Assembly (NCBI RefSeq): GCF_002575655.3
Contig: NC_053036.3
Location: 158,696,627-158,760,626, forward strand
Length of the DNA stretch: 64,000 bases
Direction of reading: 5' to 3'
Source: Aegilops tauschii subsp. strangulata
Lineage: Eukaryota > Streptophyta > Magnoliopsida > Poales > Poaceae
In this document: positions 56,201 to 64,000 of the stretch, piece by piece
How the letters are laid out: the number at the start of each line of letters is the position of its first letter
How positions within the stretch are numbered: the first letter of the stretch is position 1
Made by a program: the position numbers and the translations under genes
Notes under the pieces: generated by a model
Told to the model about the DNA's origin: nothing
Databases searched by the model: none
What the model saw: only the letters and a program-made list of their open reading frames with translations

Positions 56201-58414
56201 CACTTAGCAACCGAACCGGTATCTAATACCCTGGTGCTGCTAGGAGTACTAGTAAAGTACACATTCATATAATGTATATCCAATATACTTCTGTCGACCT
56301 TGCCTGCCTTCTCATCTACCGAGTATCTAGGGTAGTTCTGCTTCAGTGACCGTTCTCCTCATTACAGAAGCACTTAGTCTCGGGTTTGGGTTCAACCTTG
56401 GGATTCTCCACTAGAGCGGCAAATGATTTGCTGTTTCATGAAGTATCCCTTTTGCCCTTGCCCTTCTAGAAACTAGTGGTTTTACTAACCATCAACAATT
56501 GATGCTCCTTCTTGATTTCTACTTTCGCGGTGTCAAACATCGCGAGTTGCTCAAGGATCATCACGTCTATCCCTGATATGTTATAGTTCATCATGAAGCT
56601 CTAATAGCTTGGTGGCAGTGACTATGGAGAACCATCACTATCTCATCTGGAAGATTAACTCCCACTCGATTCAAGTGATTGTAGTACTCAGACAATCTGA
56701 GCACATGCTCAACGATTGAGCTTTTCTCCCTTATTTTGCAGGCTTAAGAAACTTGTCAAAGGTCTCATACCTCTTGACGTGGGCATTAGTCTGAAATCCC
56801 AATTTCAGTCTTTGGAACATCTCATATGTTCTGCGACGTTTCAAAAACGTCTTGTCGCCACAATTTTAAACCGTTAGCATCACACACTGAACTATCACGT
56901 AGTCATCAAAACGTGTATGTCAGATGTTTCGCAACATCGGCAGACGACGCTGAGGTTCAGCACACCGAGCGGTGCATTAAGGACATAAGCCTTCTGTGCA
57001 GCAATGAGGACTATCCTCAGTTTACGGACCCAGTCCGCATAATTGCTACTATCAACTTTCAACTAAATTTTCTCTAGGAACATATCTTAAACAGTAGAAC
57101 TAAAGCGCAAGCTATGACATAATTTGCAAAGGCTTTTTGACTATGTTCATGATAATTAAGTTCATCTGATTATTTAATGAACTCCCACTCAGATAGACAT
57201 CCCTCTAGTCATCTAAGTGATACATGATCCGAGTCAAACTAGGCCGTGTCCGATCATCACGTGAGACGGACTAGTCATCATCGGTGAACATCTCCATGTT
57301 GATCGCATCTACTATACGACTCATGTTCGACCTTTCGATCTCTTGTGTTCCGAGGCCATGTCTGTACATGCTAGGCTCGTCAAGTCAACCTAAGTGTTTC
57401 GCATGTGGTCCGAGGCCATGTATGTACATGCTAGGCTCGTCAACACCCGTTGTATTCGAACGTTAGAATCTATCACACCCGATCATCATGTGGTGCTTCG
57501 AAACAACGAACCTTCGCAACGGTGCACAGTTAGGGGGAACACGTCTCTTGAAATTTTCGTGAGGGATCATCTTATTTATGCTACCGTCGTTCTAAGCAAA
57601 TAAGATGTAAACATGATAAACATCACATGCAAATCATAAAGTGACGTGATATGGCCAATATCATCTTGCGCCTTTGATCTCCATCTTCGAGGCGCGGCAT
57701 GATCACCTTCGTCACCGGCATGACACCATGATCTCCATCATCATGATCTCCATCATTGTGTCTTCATGAAGTTGTCTCGCCAACTATTACTTCTACTACT
57801 ATGGCTAACGGTTAGCAATAAAGTAAATTAATTACATGGCGTTTTCATTAATACGCAGGTCATACAATAAATTAAGACAACTCCTATGGCTCCTGCCGGC
57901 TGTCATACTCATCGACATGCAAGTCGTGATTCCTATTACAAGAACATGATAGATCTCATACATCACATATATCATTCATCACATCCTTTTGGCCATATCA
58001 CATCACATAGCATACCCTGCAAAAACAAGTTAGACGTCCTCTAATTGTTGTTGCATGTTTTACGTGGCTGCTATGGGATTCTAGCAAGAACGTTTCTTAC
58101 CTACGCAAAAGCCACAACGTGATATGCCAATTTCTATTTACCCTTCATAAGGACCCTTTTCATCGAATCCGATCCGACTAAAGTGGGAGAGACAGACACC
58201 CGCTAGCCACCTTATGCAACTAGTGCATGTCAGTCGGTGGAACCTGTCTCACGTAAGTGTACGTGTAAGGTCGGTCCGGGCCGCTTCATCCCATGATGCC
58301 GCCGAATCAAGATAAGACTAGTAACGGCAAGTAAATTGACAAAATCGACGCCCACAACTACTTTGTGTTCTACTCGTGCATAGAAACTACGCATAAACCT
58401 GGCTCTGATACCAC
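53238..58414 (-). pseudogene. gag-pol remnants of the Angela element
   Basis: Only pieces survive. RNase H traces at 53759-53550 (EFVVKGYIDANFDTN); RT at 54710-54303 (NKAWTLVNLP, GVDYDEIFSSVAMLKS); integrase C-terminal at 55082-54894 (KADKCIFIEYPEQLG). The RT active-site codons (54085-54099) read YVND as in the BARE1-like copy. A knuckle and gag region lies near 56300-57060. Frameshifts and stops throughout; the element could move only with proteins from other copies. Confidence 0.8.
58399..58414 (-). other. Primer-binding site of the Angela element
   Basis: CTGGCTCTGATACCAC on the + strand; the inverse is the usual Copia GTGGTATCAGAGCCAG. Unlike the BARE1-like copy it is intact. Confidence 0.9.
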
Positions 58415-60130
58415 TGTCGGGGAACGTAGCAGAAATTCAAAATTTTCTACGCATCACCAAGATCAATCTATGGAGTAATCTAGCAACGAGGGGAAGGGGA
58501 GTGCATCTACATACCCTTGTAGATCGCGAGCGGAAGCGTTCAAGAGAACGGGGTTGATGGAGTCGTACTCGTCGTGATCCAAATCACCGATGATCCTAGC
58601 GCCGAACGGACGGCACCTCCGCGTTCAACACACGTACGGAGCAGCGACGTCTCCTCCTTCTTGATCCAGCAAGGGGGGAGGAGAGGTTGATGGAGATCCA
58701 GCAGCACGACGGCGTGGTGGTGGAAGTAGCGGGATTCCAACAGGGCTTCGCCAAGCGCTGCGGGAGGAGGGAGATGTGTCACGTGAGGGAGAGGGAGGCG
58801 CCAGGGCTTGGATATTGCTGCCCTCCCTCCCCCCCCACTATATATAGGGCCAAGGGAGAGGGGGGGGGCGCAGCCTTGGCCCTTCCTCCAAGGAAGGGTG
58901 CGGCCAGGGAGGAGTCCTTCCTCCCCAAGGCACCTCGGAGGTGCCTTCCCCTTTTAGGATTCTCCCTTTTCCTTATCTCTTGGCGCATGGGCCTCTTGGG
59001 GCTGGTGCCCTTGGCCCATATAGGCCAAGGCGCACCCCCTACAGCCCATGTGCCCCCCCGGGGCTGGTGGACCCCCGGACCCCTTTCGGCACTCCCGGTA
59101 CAATACCGATAAAGTGCGAAACTTTTCCGGTGACCAAAATAAGACTTCCCATATATAAATCTTTACCTCCGGACCATTCCGGAACTCCTCGTGACGTCCG
59201 AGATCTCATCCGGGACTCCGAACAACTTTCGGGTTACCGCATACTAATATCTCTATAACCCTAGCGTCACCGAACCTTAAGTGTGTAGACCCTACGGGTT
59301 CGGGAGACATGCAGACATGACCGAGACGACTCTCCGGTCAATAACCAACAACGGGATCTGGATACCCATGTTGGCGCCCACATGCTCCTTGATGATCTCA
59401 TCGGATGAACCACGATGTCGAGGATTCAATCAATCCTGTATACAATTCCCTTTGTCCATCGGTATGTTACTTGCCCGAGATTCGATCGTCGGTATCCCGA
59501 TACCTTGTTCAATCTCGTTACCGGCAAGTCTCTTTACTCGTTCCGTAACACATCATCCCGTGATCAACTCCTTTGTCACATTGTGCACATTATGATGATG
59601 TCCTACCGAGTGGGCCCAGAGATACCTCTCCGTTTACACGGAGTGACAAATCCCAGTCTCGATTCGTGCCAACCCAACAGACATTTTCGGAGATACCTGT
59701 AGTCCACCTTTATAGCCACCCAGTTACGTTGTGACGTTTGGTACACCCAAAGCATTCCTACGGTATCCGGGAGTTGCACAATCTCATGGTCTAAGGAAAT
59801 GATACTTGACATTAGAAAAGCTCTTAGCAAACGAACTACACGATCTTGTGCTAGGCTTAGGATTGGGTCTTGTCCATCACATCATTCTCCTAATGATGTG
59901 ATCCCGTTATCAACGACATCCAATGTCCATGGTCAGGAAACCATAACCATCTATTGATCAACGAGCTAGTCAACTAGAGGCTTACTAGGGACATGGTGTT
60001 GTCTATGTATCCACACATGTATCTGAGTTTCCTACCAATACAATTCTAGCATGGATAATAAACGATTATCATGAACAAGGAAATATAATAATGACCAATT
60101 TATTATTGCCTCTAGGGCATATTTCCAACA
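58415..60130 (-). repeat. 5' LTR of the Angela element
   Basis: On the + strand starts TGTCGGGGAACGTAGCAG (the other LTR has TGTTGG) and ends GGGCATATTTCCAACA. Confidence 0.95.
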
Positions 60131-60719
60131 ACAAGGCCTTGCGAGCGTTTCGCCTGGTTTGTCAACGGCCCCCACTACATGTTCGCTACGGTGGACATCA
60201 CCAATGATGTAAAGGCGCTCGAGAGTTCGGGCATCGCCTGACAGAATCTTGTCGACATCCAGGGCCAATACAACATCTAGGGCAGCAAGGAGCATGAGAA
60301 GGACTCACTGGTTCACCTCGTCGAGGCCATCATCGACCCCTACTACAGAGACATGAAGGATTCATGCAACAAGGACAGGCGTGCCTGGCACTCGGCTTGG
60401 ATGGAGAAACTCGACAAAGCTCACGTCGTGTACGCGGCCAAGGAGGCGTACAGGAGCTACGACCTGTACCGGCGGATCGTTGACATGAGGAAGTCCCTCC
60501 TTCCCCAAAACGGCCAGGGATCCAGCCGAAAGCAGAGCAATGGCAAGCGTCGTCGCAACAATAAGTAGATGATTAGATCCTCGTTTCTCCTACTTTAGTA
60601 TGCATGTAATTGCTTACTTTGGTGTGTGCAAATGTTATGTGTGTAGTCACTTGTGTAATTGTATGCTTAATTTGGTTATGCAATGCTGTCTTTTTAAGTA
60701 TATATGTTGATGCTCTGTA

Positions 60720-61323
60720 GACAGAGCGTAGATGGTGTGCGGACAAAGAAAATCACATCGCACACAGAATAAACAATGGAACCCGTCGGTGATGTTTTCA
60801 TCAATCACTCACAATTGTATACCAGCAATCGTTTGCAGTAATCGTCTGTGTTCTTGTCGGTCTTCGCACACGTTTCTGATTACAGACCTGTTTGCCTCGT
60901 ATCACACACATCTTGTTCATTTGAACCGTTTCTGTTCTCACGTCTCAACACAAACAGTTCATCCGAGTGAACCGCATGCCGTATATCGCACACACCTTGA
61001 ATCTTGCTGACCATTTCTATTGTGTTGCCTAATCTTAAACAGTTCATCCGAGTGAACTGTATGATGTACATCGCACACACCTTCATCTGGCTGCCCGTTT
61101 CTTTTGTTCCTCATCATCGCAAACGGTTAATTGAGCTGAACCGTATGCCCTGCATCACACACGCAACTAAAATCTGAACCGTGTTTGATGCATCCTCCAT
61201 CGCAAATGTTTTGCATCATTTCTGACGGTTTTCATACAGCACCGTTTGAGATTATTGCATCGCACACAGTTTCTTGAAGGGTCTCTGATCGTAGTGTCGC
61301 GTTAGCAGCATCCTGCAGTAGTG
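60720..61323. mobile_element. Right terminal and subterminal region of the gene-carrying CACTA
   Basis: Ends GCAGCATCCTGCAGTAGTG; inverted this is CACTACTGCAGGATGCTGC. Inward are about ten copies of CATCGCACAC / ACAGTTCATCCGAGTGAACCG / AACCGTATGCC, many as short inverted pairs, typical subterminal transposase-binding repeats. The A-rich AAAGG next to it lies inside the Gypsy RT codons. Confidence 0.85.
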
Positions 61324-62107
61324 AAAGGTGGTTTTCTCTTGATCAGGTTGTGAAACAGGTATTTGAGAGAAACCAGAATATCCATCAAGAAAACAAAAGT
61401 GTGTATGCTTAGATAATCTTTCGAGCATTTGATCAATGAAAGCCAAAGGGTAATGATCTTTGCTAGTTGCTTTATTTAATTTTCTAAAATCAATTACCAT
61501 TCTATATCCAGTGACAATCCTTTGTGGGATAAGTTCAATTTTATCATTAGGAATAACATTAATACCTCCCTTCTTAGTGACACAATGAACGGGGCTTACC
61601 CATCTACTATCAGCTATGGGATAGATTATACCTGCTTCCAGAATCTTTAATATTTCTGTTCTTACCACTTCTTTCATCTTAGGATTCAAAAGTCATTGAT
61701 GATCAACAACGGGTTTAGCATCAGGTTCCATATTTAATCTTGTGCTGACAGCGAGTGGGACTAATGCCCTTAAGATCATGAAGAGTATATCCAATAGCAG
61801 CTCAGTGCTTCTTCATAATTTTCAATAATCTTTCTTCTTCATGTTCTGAAAGGTTAGCACTAATAATAATAGGATATATCTTTTTCTCATCAAGATAAGC
61901 ATATTTCAATGTGTCAGACAATTGTTTCAATTCAAACAGGGGATCACCTTTAGGTGGAGGAGGACCTCCTAGAGTTTCAATAGGCAAATTGTGTTTAAGC
62001 AGAGGTCGTTGTTCAAAGAAATTTTTGTCTATTTCATTTCTTTCATGCATATGCATATCAGTTTCATGGTCTAGCAAATATTGTTCTAGTGGATCAGTAG
62101 GAGGCAT
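61324..62107 (-). pseudogene. Gypsy reverse transcriptase fragment
   Basis: The linker before RT (DEKKIYPIIISANLSEHEEE) ends in a TGA after KIMKKH, with recognisable codons continuing. The RT start is clear (KILEAGIIYPIADSRWVSPV, RIVTGYRMVIDFRKLNKAT, DQMLERLSKHTHFCFLDGYS, SGFSQIPVSQPDQEKTTF), stopping just before the region that leads to the YxDD motif, where the CACTA begins. Confidence 0.9.
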
Positions 62108-62318
62108 GGCAATAGAAGCAAGACCAATTATTTCATCCTCACTAGGTAATTCTTTCTTATGAGGTTGTCTATTAAAGTTGGAAAATTGAATTCATGGGAC
62201 TCATCACCAAAGCTAAGACTGACACTTCGTTAATGACAATCTATAGTAGCATTGACAGTGTTCAAGAAAGGTCTAGCAAAGATAATGGGACAAACATCAT
62301 CTTGTGGGGAACCAAGGA

Positions 62319-62813
62319 CTAGAAATCAGTAGGGTATTTTATTTTCCCACACAAGACTTCGACATCTCTAACAATCCCAAGTGGTGTGATGGTGTCTCTA
62401 TTAGAAAGTTTAACAGTAACATCTGTGTCTTCTATTTCAGTGGGTGCTATATCATTCATAATTTCTTGGTATAAGGTAAAAGGAATAACACTCACGCTAG
62501 CACCTAAATCACATAAACCAGGATACCAATGATCTCCAATTTTAACTGAGACAACAGGCATGCCAACAACGGGTCTATGTTTATCTTTTTCATCAGGTTT
62601 GGCAATTCTAGCGGCTTCATCACAGAAGTAAATAACATGCCCATCAATATTTTCTACCAAAAGATCTTTAACCATAGCAACACTAGGTTCTGCTTTAATT
62701 TGTTCAACAAGTTTAGGTGCTCTAATATTACTTTTGCCAACCACATTTGAAACCTTAGCATGTTCCTTTATCCTAACAGGGAAAGGTGGTTTTTCAATAT
62801 AAGCACTAGGCAC
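62319..62813 (-). pseudogene. Gypsy aspartic protease region
   Basis: Contains the active-site motif LCDLGASVSVIPF (Asp-Leu-Gly variant of DTGA) after VSVKIGDHWYPG, and the downstream DTDVTVKLSNRDTITPLGIV. Cleaves the gag-pol precursor in active relatives. Confidence 0.85.
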
Positions 62814-62815
62814 AA

Positions 62816-63583
62816 CTAGATCAGGTAAATAATAGTTTCATCTTTAGCTATTACCGGTTCTTTAATTTCTTCCTTAATAGGTGGATGATATTTAAACCAC
62901 TTCTCCTTGGGGAGATCAACATGAGTAGCAAATGATTCACAGAAAGAGGCTAATATCTCAGAGTCAAGTCCATATTTAGTGCTAAACTTTTGAAAAGCAT
63001 CAGTATTCATAAAAGATTTAACACAGTCGAATTCAAGCTTAATACCTGACTGTTTACCTTCATTGAGTTCCCAATCTTCAGAGTTGCGTTTAATTCTTTC
63101 GAAAAGATCCCACCTGAATTCAATAGTCTTCTTCATAGAAGAACCAGTACAAGAAGTATCGAGCATGGATTGATCATCACGAGAAAGCCGAGCATAAAAA
63201 TTCTGAATGATAATTTCTCCCGAGAGCTCATGATTGGGGCATGAATATAAGATTGACTTAAGCCTCCCCCAAGCTAGAGCGATACTTACTCCTTCACGAG
63301 GCCAAAAATTATATATATAATTCCGATCACGATGAACTAGATGCATAGGATAAAATATTTGGTGAAATTTCAATTTAAATCGATTCCAGTTCCAAGTTCC
63401 AATATCATCGCATAGCCTATACCATGCAAATGCTTTTACCTTCAAAGATAAAGGGAAAACCTTCTTCTTACCTTCATCTTTGGACAAACCTGCAAGCTTA
63501 AATAATCCACACATTTCATCCACATATAGCAAGTGCATATCAGGATGTTCAGTTCCATCTCCTGCATAAGGATTAGCAAGCAA
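62816..63583 (-). pseudogene. Gypsy gag region
   Basis: 255-residue open frame with the retrotransposon gag pattern (FPLSLKVKAFAWYRLCDDIG, WNRFKLKFHQIFYPMH, ALAWGRLKSILYSCPNHELS). The usual start lies further right (about 63650) in another frame, so it is partly broken. Confidence 0.85.
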
Positions 63584-63790
63584 TTATTCCATGATACCCG
63601 AAGGAATTTCATAACCAATAATTTCAGTAGGTGCAATAGGTTGAGGGGCAACTAATTGTGGTTCCGGTCAAGGTGAAGATACCCCGAACAAACCCCTAAA
63701 GGATTATTCTCCATAGTAACAAGTATCAATAAATTTCAGCACATAGTAATAATTTTTCCTTACCGATTTCCACTTACCAAGAGCGCTTCA

Positions 63791-63810
63791 CTCCCCGGCA
63801 ACGACACCAA
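63791..63810 (-). other. Athila-type primer-binding site
   Basis: Inverse of CTCCCCGGCAACGACACCAA, i.e. TTGGTGTCGTTGCCGGGGAG, close to the tRNA-Asp-type TGGCGCCGTTGCCGGGGA used by Athila elements. Confidence 0.85.
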
Positions 63811-63820
63811 AAAAGAGCCT

Positions 63821-64000
63821 TGATGATCCACAAGTATAGGGGATCAATCATAGTCCTTTCGATAAGTAAGAGTGTAGAACCCAACGAGGAGCACAAGGAA
63901 ATGACAAGTGGTTTCAACAAGGTATTTTCTGCAAGCACTGAAATTGTCGGTAACGCGTAGTTTGATAGCAAGATAATTTGTAACGAGCAAGTAACGGTAA
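63821..64000 (-). repeat. 5' LTR of the Gypsy element, partial
   Basis: TGATGATCCACAAGTATAGG starts the LTR text on the + strand; it runs off the window. Confidence 0.8.

Larger units (their letters stand above)
51525..60130 (-). mobile_element. Angela-type Copia LTR retrotransposon, inserted in an exon
   Basis: Two LTRs of 1713 and 1716 bp, target duplication ACAAG at 51520-51524 and 60131-60135. Orientation is - : the primer site (inverted GTGGTATCAGAGCC) is next to the right LTR and the polypurine tract next to the left one. By eye the LTRs differ at about 27 positions (about 1.6 %), suggesting about 0.6 million years, younger than the BARE1-like copy. Internal genes are fragments only. 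Confidence 0.95.
51238..60568 (+). pseudogene. DEDDy 3'-5' exonuclease-like gene, copy 2, split by a retrotransposon
   Basis: The open 5' part is 51238-51524 (MALRAAADDEQQFTMCAVVD..., VVYTNDPVW, then catalytic motif I in YKVVGFDLEYTRA). An Angela element follows (51525-60130). The gene resumes at 60136; without the insert and one copy of the ACAAG duplication the frame passes straight into ERFAWFVNGPHYMFATVDI. Two in-frame stops follow: TGA after SGIA (about 60239) and TAG after GQYNI (about 60279). The rest is open: EKDSLVHLVEAIIDPYYRD, then motif III AHVVYAAKEAYRSYDLYRR with the usual Asp replaced by Glu, and a basic tail (KQSNGKRRRNNK, stop 60566-60568). Homologous to the copy at 23301. 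The stops are separate from the insertion, so the gene was lost by more than one event. Confidence 0.8.
29270..61323. mobile_element. Probable gene-carrying CACTA element with nested insertions
   Basis: The right terminus at 61323 reads inward as CACTACTGCAGGATGCTGCT, a CACTA-type end, and sits inside an Athila-type reverse transcriptase. Subterminal sequence full of TCGCACAC, CACGGTT and GAACCGT words continues inward to about 60720. Blocks with the same words lie at 29275-29390, 41225-41420, 42320-42365, 47190-47330 and 50885-51010, each between different gene fragments. The left terminus was not seen; the CACTA element ending at 29269 lies immediately next to the first spacer block, so it may have inserted into this one. 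The claim that everything between is one element is an inference. Without the Copia elements and solo LTR the interval would be about 14 kb. Confidence 0.45.
61324..64000 (-). mobile_element. Athila-lineage Gypsy retrotransposon (Sabrina/WHAM-like), cut by the CACTA
   Basis: Reads right to left: LTR (63821 onward), primer site, gag, protease, RT. The order is Ty3/Gypsy. RT is broken off at 61324 by the CACTA terminus; its remainder is not in the window. Family naming is from memory of the LTR start TGATGATCCACAAGTATAGG. Confidence 0.88.

Noticed and set aside
1..64000. tRNA or rRNA genes
   Set aside because: No cloverleaf or rRNA sequence was recognised by eye; tRNA-like words are primer-binding sites of retrotransposons only.

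Overview
This is nuclear DNA from a large-genome grass, almost certainly a member of the Triticeae (wheat, barley, Aegilops). The evidence is recognised by eye and from memory of the families: a BARE1-type and an Angela-type Copia retrotransposon (1.7-kb LTRs, one set starting TGAAGGAAATATGCC on the + strand, the other the TGTTGGAAATATGCC form on the - strand), an Athila-lineage (Sabrina/WHAM-like) Gypsy element, Triticeae CACTA transposon ends, and many Stowaway MITEs with the CTCCCTCCGTTCC terminus. There is no sign of bacterial or organellar DNA. No gene looks unquestionably intact; most gene-like pieces are broken, and repeats dominate.

Layout. 1-4055: right part of a very long LTR-like repeat ending in ...TGACA. 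4056-4690: arrays of GGCCCGT-type repeats. 4957-9960 (- strand): a multi-exon gene of unknown function with amplified exons. 10.9-12.9 kb: about four tandem copies of a ~0.5-kb repeat. 13.3-15.8 kb: two small retroposons with perfect 15-16 bp target duplications, a direct duplication and MITEs. 16046-16549 (+): a small intronless gene with a TATA box. 17.6-19.4 kb: a DNA transposon with a nested MITE and a 61-bp tandem array. 20.1-22.9 kb: a possible transcription unit with 39-bp and 79-bp arrays. 23301-23856: a broken DEDDy 3'-5' exonuclease-like gene. 24.5-29269: a CACTA element rich in repeats, with a clear right terminus.

29270-61323 appears to be one large gene-carrying CACTA element. 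Its right terminus (ending ...GCAGTAGTG at 61323) has cut an Athila-type reverse transcriptase. Spacer blocks carrying CACACGGTT / AACCGTGTG motifs recur at about 29.3, 41.3, 42.3, 47.2, 50.9 and 60.8-61.3 kb. Between them lie pieces of host genes: a B3-like gene (- strand, 29.6-32.3 kb), a zf-XS (SGS3-like) gene (46.1-47.0 kb), a B3-like exon that joins in phase to an F-box/LRR/FBD gene (47.7-50.6 kb), and a second exonuclease-like gene (51.2-60.6 kb). Later insertions expanded it: the BARE1-like element (32411-41113, duplication CGCAC), a solo LTR (41502-42320, duplication GCGTG) and the Angela element (51525-60130, duplication ACAAG), which sits inside the exonuclease reading frame. 61324-64000 is the Athila-type Gypsy element on the - strand (RT, protease, gag, primer-binding site, start of the LTR).

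The genes do not form a pathway. What links them is the transposon that appears to have collected them, and the two exonuclease-like copies and two B3-like copies suggest repeated capture or duplication of the same host families. Exon borders are inferred from reading frames and GT/AG signals by eye; no alignment or database search was run.
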